DNA from: Allomyces macrogynus ATCC 38327
Taxonomy: Eukaryota; Blastocladiomycota; Blastocladiomycetes; Blastocladiales; Blastocladiaceae
DNA: 52,806 nt
NCBI GenBank assembly: GCA_000151295.1
Contig: GG745354.1
Coordinates: forward strand, 753,161-805,966
Reading direction: 5' to 3'
Part shown: positions 12,691 to 21,569 of the stretch, one piece after another
Numbering within the stretch: position 1 is the stretch's first letter
Layout: each line of letters begins with the position of its first letter
The notes under the pieces: generated by a model
What the model was told of the DNA's origin: nothing
The model's database searches: none
The model's input: the letters and a program-made list of their open reading frames with translations, nothing else
Made by a program: the position numbers and the translations under genes

Positions 12691-14467
12691 ATGTCCGACA
12701 CGGCTCTCGACGACGAGTGGCCCGACACCGTTACGACCGCGTCCGACGCGGACCCGGCGCTGCCGCCGCTGCTCGCGCGATCGCGCGCGAGTTACCGCGC
12801 CTACTACGCGGGCCGCCGCAACACTCCGTCGCGCTCGACGCGCGCGCCGATCCCTGCGTTCCCGCTCGAGCCGTGGCCGACGGCCGCCAAGAATCATGTG
12901 AGTGCCGCACATCTGTTGTTGCGGTGCCCGTCGCCCGAGCAGATCGAGGCCATGGTCATGGGGGCTGGTGATGTCGCTGAGGTGCGACAGGAGGAGGAGA
13001 GAGTGCAGGGGCAGGATGTAGTGAACGCGGTCGCGGCCGAGGAGGAGAACGCGCAGGCGGACGCGGATTGCGTGCCGGTGGCCGCGGCTCAGCGCGACGA
13101 GGTGAAGCGCGACGAGGTGAAGCGCGACGAGCCGATGCCCGCGGTCGCCGTGAGTGGGCGATTCCAGCTCGGCTCGAAGGTGGGTGCAGCGTCGGTTGGT
13201 TTGCATTACGCGTCGAATCGGTCGCTAATTGCGCGTTTCCACGACGCTACAGAACCGTCCCATGGCCATTTCCGAGGACGAGGAGGAGGAAGAGGAGCAG
13301 GAAAAAGCCGAAGGCAAAACCCACGCACCGACAGCAGATTGCACGGGCGACTCGACGACGCGCCCCCGCTCCCTGCGGCACGTGCGGTCCCCCATGACCC
13401 TATCACTCCCGCCGCGGCTCCCGCCTCCCTGCGACTCGGACCTCGACGACGACGACATTAATGACGTTGACGACGACGATCCGCAGTCGGCGCAAGCGCG
13501 CGCCTCGTTTGCGCAGCTGGCTGAAAACACGCACAAGAACAGCTCGGCGTGCCTGTTTGTGCCGCGCACGCTCTCGACTATCAATGCGACGTGGCCCGGC
13601 GTCTTGGACGCGGCGCCCAGCTTGATGCATGCCGTGGGGAAGGGTGTCTCATGGCGCGCGCGGATCGCGTCGCACCGTACGATCAGCCGCGTCGTGTCGG
13701 TCACGGATACGGGCGAGTTGTATGACGACGAGGAAGATGAGGATGACGAGGATGTCGCGTACAGCGAGGAGGAGGACGAAGAGGAGAGGGAGGAGAATGC
13801 CGCGAATGGGGATGCGGGCCTGGACGTCGTGTCTATTCCCGTTCCGGATGGCGACGCGACGGCCACCGGCCCCACGGTGCTGCTCGAGCGCGACGCGCAT
13901 CATTTGCGGCGGTCGTTTGAGTCGGGCGATCTCGCAGCGTGGGCGACAGAGGACAACGTGCCGCCAACGGCCGACGCTCCAACTGCGGCAACCGAGCCGA
14001 GCGTCAACGACGCGTCGCCGACGGTCGACGCGCCAACAGCTGCGAGTAGTTCTTTAACCGTCGAACCGACCCCGTCCAGTATCACGACCGAGACTGCGCT
14101 CACGTCCGACACCGCTCTCACGCCCAATACCCCCGCGACCATTTATACCAATCCCATCCTCGCCACCACCTCGACCGACGACGAGCCGGCGTGCCACGTC
14201 ACGACTTTCGACGCGCTTCTTGCCGTGGCGCCCGTGCACGCCGTGACGGTCCGCACACACTCGTGGTCGTCGTTGCGCACGCCCATCACGACCATGGTGC
14301 GGCCCGTGGTCAAGGACGAGCCCGTGCGCCGCGATTCGCTGTTCGGCATGCTGTGGTCGACGACGACGGCGACGTTGAAGCGCGCATTGTCGCTTGGTCG
14401 GTCGAGCGCGGCGAGCAGCACGAGTTTCGGACGGCGTAATGGCGCGGCGCCCGCGGCCATGGTGTGA
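12691..14467 (+). CDS. acidic, low-complexity protein of unknown function
   Basis: Model: exons 12691-13179 and 13253-14467, giving 567 aa. The 73-nt intron has donor AAG|GTGGGT, a GCTAAT branch-like site and acceptor CTACAG, and joins two frames at phase 0. An alternative donor GTGAGT at 12,898 cannot be excluded. I do not recognise the family. Visible features: a Glu/Ala-rich part with repeated DEVKR units (about residues 136-148), a run of acidic residues after the splice (SEDEEEEEEQEKAEGK), a folded-looking segment near residues 255-310 (SSACLFVPRTL, PGVLDAAPSLMHAVGKGV), a second acidic block, a Thr/Ala/Pro-rich linker with TADAPTA and TVDAPTA repeats, and a Ser-rich basic C-terminus (TLKRALSLGRSS). 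No membrane segment or signal peptide is seen. Codon use matches the confirmed genes, which argues for a real gene. Nuclear or scaffold function would be a guess. Confidence 0.6.
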
Positions 14468-14816
14468 GACCAGAGGGACCGACTGAGACTGTTTAAGAAC
14501 GGAATGAGAGGAGTGGCACTGAATCAGTCTCCGACGGGGGGGATAAGACCAATATGACATGCACTAGCGCGCTAGAAATGCGGGACGACAGTGTCAAAGT
14601 CGCGTCTGTGATCGGCATGCCAGCGGTGAAATGTGTTGTCAGGGTCGACATGCATTTCTCGACCGGCCCACTCGGGCCGAACAGTGGTCAGGTTCATCAG
14701 GTTCATGGCACGCGTCGCCGTTCATCCACTTCACCAAAGACGAGTACCGACGCGCACAGCACAAGTCGTCATGGCCGCCAAGCGCCCCGCACGCACCAGG
14801 CCGGCAGGGGCAGGAG
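14468..14816. other. intergenic stretch before the repeated-domain family
   Basis: No complete gene. From 14,771 a short frame starts MAAKRPARTRPAGAG, a Lys/Arg-rich beginning similar in flavour to the basic N-termini seen at 20,028 and near 19,000. It may be the true first exon of the gene placed at 14,817, read in another frame. Confidence 0.35.
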
Positions 14817-15708
14817 ATGCCACGATCGGCACGAGTGCTCGCCACATCCAACAATCCACGGTTCAAGCTGATCGTCGACGAGCTGTCGCTGCGCGTGATC
14901 CTGACCACCCCGCTGGCCAGTGTGCGCGCGCACGGCGAGGCCGCGACCATTGCCCAGTGGACCGTGGATGTGACGCGTCCGTACGCCGACATTTGCGCGC
15001 AGGTGGGCGTCCTGTGCAAAAGCATCAGCTCTATCAAAATGGACGACGGCGCGGCCTTCGCTGCTGCAGCCCTTGAAGTGTATGCACAAATCGCAAACGC
15101 ACAAACCGCCCTTGCCGCCACAATTACGACGGTGATCCGTGACGCTACGGTGAAGGCCGCGCAGTAAGCTGCAGAGTTGAGCGACTGGAGTGAGGACGAT
15201 TCGAGCGACGACGACATGGCAGAGGACGAAGGCGCGGGTCCCGCCCTCCCAGCATGCGATCACGCCATGCGCGCCTGATGCGGATCCGTCCGCTGTTCCG
15301 AACGCGGTGGTCGCTGATGCGCTGGGCGCCTCAACGTCGGCGCCCTACCATGCGCAACCCAAGCAGGTCAACCCGCACTCGCTGCGTCTGATCTTGACGA
15401 CAGCACTGGCAAGAGCTCACGCGCGCGGAAAGACGGCCGATCTCGCACGCTGGTCCGTGGACGTGACCGCGCCGCACGTTCGTGCACAAGTCGCCGTCCT
15501 GATCAACTTGATTTGTGCGACGAGCCGTGTGCGTGGCGTCGAGGTGCACACGTTAAGCGACGTTGCTGGCACTCCAAACCTCGCGCCGCAACAGCGCGCG
15601 TTTTTGCCGATCGCGAAGGAGGCCGCTAGAATTGTGGCCAGAACGCTTGAGCATGCGCCGGTTGCGGTCAGACAGATCCACACGTGCATGAAAAGCTTAC
15701 CGATGTGA
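14817..15708 (+). CDS. two-repeat member of an unrecognised local protein family
   Basis: Candidate model: exons 14817-15163 and 15225-15708 (276 aa), joined through a 61-nt intron with donor GTAAGC and acceptor CAGAG. Without splicing, the first half simply ends in TAA at 15165-15167. The two halves are paralogous: SLRVILTTPLASVRAHGEAA...IAQWTVDVT in the first aligns with SLRLILTTALARAHARGKTA...LARWSVDVT in the second, and both end in similar Ala-rich helices. Read through the TAA in frame, an acidic tail follows (SDWSEDDSSDDDMAEDEG), so the gene may instead be broken. The family is unknown to me. The block WxVDVT...AQVxVL resembles the C-terminal half of the domain in copies at 16.6, 17.8, 19.6 and 20.8 kb. 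Start and intron are both uncertain. Confidence 0.4.
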
Positions 15709-16411
15709 TCGTGTCGGCGATGTGTGTGGTTGCTGCGGCTGCTCGGTTGACAGTTATAGCACTAAATACTGACACTCTGGCCCGACGCATTGTAGCGCAA
15801 CGGTGGATGGGGCGGCGGTGCCGCGCGTAAAGAAGAGAAAGTCGGAAATGATTATCCACGACTTGTCAAACTTGGGGGCAGTCAGGCTGGTATTGACATG
15901 AGGCGTGTCGAGGTGTCTGCCACATACCTGTTACTGCCACTCAGGCTCTCGGACCTGTCCAAGACTACTTTTGCCGGCAATTGCGTCCCTGACATGCTCT
16001 AACAATGCTTCCCCACCCGTTAGGACTTTTGTCGCGCCCACCCGATCTTGTGTGGATGGACCGAGGCGCAGCATCACGAACCCGACGCCGTCATTAAGCA
16101 TGACATGGGCAAAAGCCCGTCAAGTTAGTCGGCACCCACTCCACGTTTGCCCTCGTCAACTCCAAAGCGTCCCCTGAATCCGCCACAGAGTCCAAGCGCG
16201 CCGCTGCTGATATGGGCGCAACGGCTCTGCCATCGCCAAAATGTGCACGGCTTGCTTTGCAGGCATCAGCAGTAATATCAAGTGTACGAACCGAGGTGAT
16301 ATGCTCGCGTTCCCGTTTTCCCGCAACGGTCATGCTGTCTTGCAGCGGTCATGCTTTCTCATTTCCAATGTATCTTCTCCGCCCGCTCATCAGCCGTTTT
16401 TTTGTGTCCAG
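15709..16411. other. upstream part of family copy 1, no complete exon
   Basis: Between two family members. A segment near 16,128-16,240 reads STFALVNSKASPESATES followed by KRAAADMG, weakly like the linker upstream of the copy at 19.3 kb (PVKRAASDGD). A polypyrimidine tract and acceptor TTTTTTTGTGTCCAG end at 16,411. No intact start or donor could be fixed. Confidence 0.3.
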
Positions 16412-17125
16412 GATGGAGGATCGCCGCCGCCACCACCACCTGCCACGGTGATTCGCGCTTCCCAGCCGGCTGACCGAGCCGTGGCCCGCGCTGCACCAAT
16501 GCCTAACAACCTCGACCAAACCGATGCGTTCCAGCGCACGATTGCCGCCACGGCATGACTGCACTACTTCCCCGCCCAAGTGCGCGACCTCGGCCGCACC
16601 CTTGCGCTCTTGCCCAACATTTGGGGCCCAGTCGCGTTTGCGCCAGTCGTCTATGCCTTTGTCACGGGCACGTGGATCGCCGCCGACCAAGTGCCGCCCG
16701 GGCCCATTGCGCGTGACGACGTGGCGCGCACGGATGTGGAAGCGGCTCTGCACCGGCTGGTCGTTCGGCGCCAACGCCTTATCGAGTGGGCCGCCAAGTG
16801 CACGGGGTTGGTGGACGAGTTTGTCGAGTGGATGGCGCGGGTAGGGGTACTGGTGCAGCGGGCAACACGTCCACGGTTGCCTGTCTCGACAAACACGTTG
16901 GCGGCCGACATCTTGATGCTACCCATGCGGGCGTTGCTGTTCGGCAGGATGCAAGTGCACCACGTTGCCCAAAACCTCGGCCAGCTTCCAACCATCACAA
17001 TGCCGCATCAATTAGCTATGGGGAGATTGAACGCGTGCTCGGGCATAGCGTGCGGTCAGACTGAAGCCGAGTACACAATGCTGGTTACCGTGCCACGGGC
17101 ATGCCGTTGTCAAGGCTTGTTATAA
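16412..17125 (+). pseudogene. copy 1 of the repeated family, interrupted by an in-frame TGA
   Basis: The frame opens after a strong 3' splice site at 16,410-16,411, reads a Pro-rich linker, then QRTIAATA, a TGA stop at 16556-16558, and continues in the same frame with LHYFPAQVRDLGRTLALLPN. The copy at 19.4 kb reads KRTAAATALLLDFPKPMRRV there, so the stop falls on a Leu position and one base change would explain it. After the stop the domain is well kept: WGPVAFAPVVYAFVTG, PGPIARDDV, DVEAALHRL, RLIEWAAKCTGLVDEFVEWM, ARVGVLVQ. The reading frame then runs on to 17,125 with less conserved sequence. Decay is the simplest reading; stop-codon readthrough or RNA-level repair is possible but unsupported. 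Confidence 0.5.
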
Positions 17126-17396
17126 AACGCGGTTAACTGATGGTTGGTGCTGTTAAAAGTATGAGCGAAATCAAATTTCTTGGTTTGATGCGCAACAGCC
17201 GAAGTATTGTGATTCTCACGAAGAGTTTGGCTGTGCAAGACTTGCGACAGGTTGGATCATGGTTGTTGGTCACACACATCTGGTTCCAGAACAGAGACAG
17301 CGCGGGCCCGTGCGCGCGTCGTATCCGGCACAGCATCGATGCGCTCCGACGCGATAGAGGACCAGCAGCATCGTGCATAAATACTCCTTTTCAGGT
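17126..17396. other. GC-poor spacer before the 20-bp array
   Basis: Contains TTATAAAA near 17,120 and CATAAATA near 17,377, but no gene follows either at a sensible distance. No coding potential is seen. Confidence 0.4.
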
Positions 17397-17706
17397 TCAA
17401 AGTGGGAAAAGCATCAAGCATGTGGGAAATTACGGGTCCCAAATGGGACGAGGCAAGAGCAAAGTGGGACGTTTTACTCATTCTGGGACTTGGCGAAAAC
17501 AGGTGGGATAACGTGAAATCAAGTTGGATATCCAAATAACAAGTGGGATGGCCAGGAAAAGATTGGGATCCCCAATGCAAAGTGGGACAACCCAAAACGC
17601 AAAGCGGGAAAACCATACTCGATTTAGGAAAAGCATGGACCAAAGGGAGACAACCAGGCTATGAATTTGGGATAAGAGTGGTTCAAAGTGGGGAGGGCAT
17701 ATGGGA
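17397..17706 (+). repeat. degenerate array of about 15 units with a 20-bp period
   Basis: The core AAAGTGGGA (C or T often follows) recurs with GGGA at 17404, 17424, 17445, 17466, 17485, 17505, 17545, 17565, 17584, 17606, 17645, 17669 and 17691, and near-matches at 17525 (TGGA) and 17626 (AGGA). Steps are 19-24 bp, mostly 20. The sequence between cores varies freely, so this is not a simple minisatellite; only the core and the spacing are conserved. The period is not a multiple of three and the frames are not kept, which argues against a protein repeat. Confidence 0.8.
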
Positions 17707-17981
17707 AAGGGACTGTGTTGGATGTCCTTGGTCGAGTTGGGCTGGTTGACAGTGACCAATCGGCCAGTCTTCGCCATCATCCACCTCTGGGAGAGCGGTT
17801 TCAAGTCAAGGCGACGCTCGGTGTGCTCAACGAGGAGCTGGTGTGCAGTTTCATGTCCTGGTTGGCTCACGTTGTGACGATTTTGCGTGAGATCGACGCG
17901 TCGCTGATGCTGCCGCCCAACCACGAACTTTTGTGCGCGCTCGCCCAGCAATTCCGGTCGACATTTACGTTTCCACAGTGA
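17688..17981 (+). pseudogene. fragment of the repeated family
   Basis: A short open frame whose C-terminal part resembles other copies: CSFMSWLAHVVTILRE parallels EFVEWMARVGVLVQR of copy 1, and LPPNHELLCALAQQFR parallels LAPQQRAFLPIAKEAAR of the 15.4-kb repeat. No N-terminal half of the domain is recognisable upstream, where the 20-bp array lies. Read as a partial copy or an exon remnant. Similarity is short and judged by eye. Confidence 0.3.
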
Positions 17982-18884
17982 CCACAACCGTGACGCTGCA
18001 ACAGAACGCTGCAGTACTCACCAAAGGTTTCAGCGGCGCACACCTCACACTTTCGAGTCTCGTTCTCTATCTTAATTTCAAGGCATGCTTTGAATTCTGT
18101 GACATGCAGAGTTCGTTCTTCGTTGGTAGAGCGAAAGTATCCCACTGCTGTCGAGAGATCAATGCGACAGAAAGCATTGGCCAAAGAGTACCAGCGTGGC
18201 ACAGAGACGCTTGCGCTTGTCCACTCTGGATCAGTTGCGTTTGCTCCTTCATCTCTGCCCAGTATACTCACAACAGTAAGGAACGTCAGCATCTGTTTTT
18301 GCGGCTGCTGATGAAAGAGTATTTATGTCTTTTGAATGGGTTGCAGGGCTTTGGTGAGTGTGACAGCACCAGACTGGTGATGATGTTCTGCGGACGGCGC
18401 GCTTGCCGATCCACATCTCGTCACGGTTTGCAACGGCGGCCCTCAAGTTTACAGACTGCCGTGACTGGAATCGTTGAGCCATCCAAGGAGCCCGTAATTT
18501 GCAGCCACTCACCAGCCAAGCCACTGCACCCGATTGTGACAAATGCGCCCTGCAGAAACAACGACAAGGACGCGACCGACGAGACGCGAGCGACGAAAAG
18601 ATCATGGAGCACCGTGACGAAATGGAACATGTTCGTCCCGAACGCAGCCACAGCGTCGGACTGTTTGATGCGAATCTGGTCGCGGGCGCACCGAGTGCCA
18701 TTTCGCGGCCTGTTACGATTGCAGCATTCCTGGCGGGCAGCTCGGCGGGCGGTAAAGTCACCTATTCGCCCAACCCCGCGCTCACACAACGCCCAGCTGC
18801 TCCTCGAGATGCTCGCGCATTGATTGCGCCGATTTTGATGACGAGGAAGATACGGAAAGCACACACCTCTCGATCGAGGTGTTC
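17982..18884. other. ambiguous region inside the family block
   Basis: Several short open frames, none with a recognisable family. Around 18,610-18,830 a plus-strand frame reads coding-like sequence (SVGLFDANLVAGAPSAISRP, then GGKVTYSPNPALTQRP), and a frame beside it continues RIDCADFDDEEDTESTHLS into the next gene. These may be earlier exons of copy 2, but the phases of visible donors (GTAAAG near 18,751) and acceptors do not match, so no model is offered. Confidence 0.35.
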
Positions 18885-19807
18885 ATGCCCTCGAACACGG
18901 GCTTTGCCGCTACTCCTGGTCCGCTGTTACCATCAAACTCACAATCCCCAGTACCTGCTCTTACACGGTCGAACGCAGTGCGTGACGAGGTGGTTCCACG
19001 CGCACGGCTGCCGGTGAAGCGTGCCGCGAGCGACGGCGACGCATCCCCGCTCGCACGGCAGCCGACGAAGCGTGTTGTGCGTGGCGATGTTGTTCCGTTG
19101 ACACGGCTGCCTGCCAAGCGTGCACGGCAAAAGGCTTCTCCGAGCTTACCGGTACACAACTGTTTTGTCGAGCGGTTTTTTTTTTTTTTTTTTTTGCCCT
19201 GTGAGATCGTTAACTAACCCGGCTTGCTCTCGCGCGCGCGACGGCGACACAGACCACCCAAGCTTGCAGGAACAGGCCCTCGTCGCACGACCCCGCCACA
19301 CCCGCCACCCACGTCAAGACTGAGCCGTCCAGCACGAGCAGCACCAGCAGCAGGACACCGTTAACCGACCCGCCGCGCGTCCCGTCACCTGATACCGAAA
19401 GCTGGATCCGGCCCGAATACAAGCGCACCGCCGCGGCCACCGCACTTTTACTCGACTTCCCGAAACCCATGCGCCGTGTCGCCTGGGACCTCGCGCACAT
19501 GCCCGACGCGTGGGCGCCCAACGACGTCGTTTCGTGTGCGCAGTACGTCTACGGCGCGATTTCAGGCGCCGTCGTTCCCGCCGGCCAGATTTCGCTCGGT
19601 CCCGTACCGCGCAGCGACGTGCACCGGCCGGACGAGGAAGTGGAGGCGGCGCTTGCGCGGCTTGAAGTGGCCGCGTCCTGGCCGGGAATCGCACTGGCGA
19701 AACGGCGCCAGTTTTTCGAGTGGGCGGTGGTGGTGGCAGGTACGCCGGATCAGTTCTTGGAGTGGATCGTGGAGCTCGAGGAGATGGATGGCGAGGAGCG
19801 CGCGTGA
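18885..19807 (+). CDS. copy 2 of the repeated family, two 3' exons
   Basis: Model: exons 18885-19151 and 19253-19807 (273 aa from the ATG at 18,885, which may not be the true start). The 101-nt intron is well marked: donor GTACAC, a 20-T tract, TTAACTAAC branch site and GACACAG acceptor, phase 0 on both sides. Exon A is basic and repetitive (ARLPVKRA, ARQPTKRV, TRLPAKRA), like a nuclear or nucleic-acid-binding tail. Exon B is a Ser/Thr/Pro linker followed by the complete domain at about residues 150-268: KRTAAATALLLDFPKP, WDLAHMPDAWAPNDVV, VPRSDV, EVEAALARLEV, RRQFFEWAVVV and DQFLEWIVELEEM. This is the best-preserved copy. The family is unknown; the invariant Trp and hydrophobic spacing suggest a small helical domain. 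Confidence 0.5.
19176..19195 (+). repeat. poly-T tract (20 T) in the intron of copy 2
   Basis: An uninterrupted run of 20 T just before the TTAACTAAC branch-like site. It probably serves as, or expanded from, a polypyrimidine tract. Confidence 0.85.
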
Positions 19808-19911
19808 GGAGACGGGCCGCCCGCGGGCGGGATTGGCGAGGATATGTGAGCGTGGATGCGTGTTGGTGAGGCATTTTTGATTGTGTCACAGATGAGATTT
19901 TTGTATGTACC

Positions 19912-19918
19912 TATAAAA
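19912..19918 (+). promoter_or_regulatory. TATA box of family copy 3
   Basis: TATAAAA, 110 nt before the ATG at 20,028. Supports that at least this family copy is a transcribed gene. Confidence 0.45.
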
Positions 19919-20027
19919 TTTGACGCGCTGCTGCATCGAAAGACAGCCACCGTCGACGTGGACCGCGCAGATCAAGGCAACGACCCATCTCTCGGCCACC
20001 GCGACTCCATGCAAATCAACAACCACC

Positions 20028-20459
20028 ATGGCCAGAAAAAGCAAGAGAAAATCGCCATGGGGCAAGCCGCTGAACTACGGCAAGTCGAAGCGCGTCAAGG
20101 CCGCACGCGCGCGTCTCGCCAAGTGCATGACGCGCGATGCGAGGGGGAGGCTGATGGCCAAACCTCGCGCCGAGATCGTATCGGATAACGAAGAGCCGTC
20201 TGCCACCGTCTCGGGCGACGCGGATGCGCCCGTGACCAATCCACTCGCTGCGACCATGCTCGGTTTGTCGAGGGACGACACACCGCCAACGTGCAAGGTC
20301 AGGCATCAGCCCGATCGGCGCTTATTTGGATACGGGCCATACTCCAGTGCCGTCAACCGATCCACAATTCGTGCCAGTCGCTCATTTGCACGTGCCTCAT
20401 GTTTCTCCACCAGGACACAGCCCGTGACTCTACCGCGATCAAGGGTTCAGCGAGCATGA
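20028..20459 (+). CDS. basic N-terminal frame of family copy 3
   Basis: The ATG sits in an ideal context (AACCACCATGG) downstream of a TATA box. The frame begins MARKSKRKSPWGKPLNYGKS and continues with more Lys/Arg, then an acidic stretch (SDNEEPSATVSGDADAP) and LAATMLGLSRDDTPP. After about residue 95 it looks less protein-like and probably runs into an intron (candidate donor AAG|GTCAGG near 20,300). It is most simply the first exon of a gene whose conserved domain lies at 20,672-21,034, but no pair of splice sites joins the two cleanly. Function unknown; the basic start suggests nucleic-acid binding or nuclear import (inference). Confidence 0.45.
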   Translation: MARKSKRKSPWGKPLNYGKSKRVKAARARLAKCMTRDARGRLMAKPRAEIVSDNEEPSATVSGDADAPVTNPLAATMLGLSRDDTPPTCKVRHQPDRRLFGYGPYSSAVNRSTIRASRSFARASCFSTRTQPVTLPRSRVQRA

Positions 20460-20671
20460 CCGGCGCGAGAGACCACGCGGCATGCGCCACCGTCCCGAGC
20501 GCCTTTTCAGTCGAAACAAGGCGCTGACAAGTCTTTCCAAGCGCCCCCGCCCTTCATGGCCGTCTCGGTCCCCACCGTATCACCGATCCGCTGGTCTCCA
20601 CGACCACCACGCTGTACCCGGCCGAATCTCCACCTCACACGACTCCCGCCTACCCCCGCGCACTCGCCGCC
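20460..20671. other. junction region of family copy 3
   Basis: A good 3' splice site CTTTTCAG ends at 20,510, and the frame after it reads SKQGADKSFQAPPPFMAVSV before drifting into a stop. The frame of the conserved domain opens only after a TGA near 20,527 and reads TDPLVSTTTTLYPAESPP before the domain. The two look like one exon split by a one-base shift. Confidence 0.35.
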
Positions 20672-21034
20672 ATGACCCTCCTGCGGCACTTCCCGCTCCC
20701 GATCCGCCAAACGGCCATCGACCTCGCGTACGTGTGGTCACCCGATCAATCAGGGCCGTCCTTCATGCAATTCGTTCACGCTGCGGCGACGGGCGCGCTC
20801 GATTCGGAGGATGCAGTGCCCGAGGGCCCGATCAAGTCGCGAGAGAGCGCAGAGGAGGTGGTAAGAGTGCTCGTGGCGGTGCAGAGACTGTTGGTGGTCG
20901 TGTCGTTACCCGCGGGGATTGACGTGGGTGAGTGGGGAAGGTTGTTCGAAGATGCGGTCAAGGTGGATGTGTCGGCGGAGGCGTTTCATACACGAGTTGT
21001 GGAAGCAGAGGGACGGGGCGATGCGCGAGGGTAA
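20672..21034 (+). CDS. copy 3 of the repeated family, conserved domain
   Basis: The open frame reaches back to about 20,529; the ATG at 20,672 falls inside the domain. Reading from just upstream, YPRALAAMTLLRHFPLPIRQ aligns with EYKRTAAATALLLDFPKPMRR of copy 2, followed by DLAYVWSP, FVHAAATGAL, PEGPIKSRESAEEVVRVL and WGRLFEDAVKVDVSAEAF. The pattern of AA-LL-FP, DLA-W-P, GP and the final Trp block is kept, though sequence identity is low. Either the last exon of the gene starting at 20,028 or, if the apparent frame break is real, a damaged copy. Confidence 0.4.
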   Translation: MTLLRHFPLPIRQTAIDLAYVWSPDQSGPSFMQFVHAAATGALDSEDAVPEGPIKSRESAEEVVRVLVAVQRLLVVVSLPAGIDVGEWGRLFEDAVKVDVSAEAFHTRVVEAEGRGDARG

Positions 21035-21569
21035 GACCGGGTGGAGAAGGTCGTATATAAGCGGGGTGTGGGATGGGGGAGAGTACGCGCTGTGCGACTG
21101 GGCCGCGCTGCACGGAAAGATGGACGGGTATGCTGGGAAAGTTGTGTTTCCCTCCGTCAAGAGACAAAATGCGCAGAGTGGATGATTGTTTGGAACAAGG
21201 CAAATGGATTGGGCTAGACTGTGAGCTACATGCTATTACTATTCATGGTGAGAGCTTCGACGTTGCGACCAAAGAGCGAAAAGGCGAGGTGCTGCAGGGT
21301 GAGTGGGGTATTCCGTGCGTTGAAAGCATCGGACGAAGAAGAGAGTGTGGACAACGATGGGCGAGCGATACAAATGGTTCCAGTTGGCGAAAGGCGAGCG
21401 GAAAAGCACAGGTGCGGTGGGGAAGAATAATACAGGCACAGCATGGGAACAGAAAGGGAAAGGTATGGAGCGTCGAACGGGTCAGGACATGCCAACGGCG
21501 CGGTCCCCAAATGCACGGCCATCACGGCCGCGCTCCAAAACAAGTCAAAAGCGAAAGAAACGATCGCTG
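21035..21569. other. spacer between the family block and the BTB gene
   Basis: A TATATAA motif at 21,054-21,060 stands on the plus strand with no gene after it. The rest is the 3' flank of the minus-strand BTB gene. Plus-strand frames here run into the antisense of that gene and are not supported. Confidence 0.4.

Noticed and set aside
17867..18292. Cys-rich minus-strand frame that looked like a zinc-binding protein
   Set aside because: The Cys spacing fits no known motif and the frame overlaps a family fragment on the other strand.
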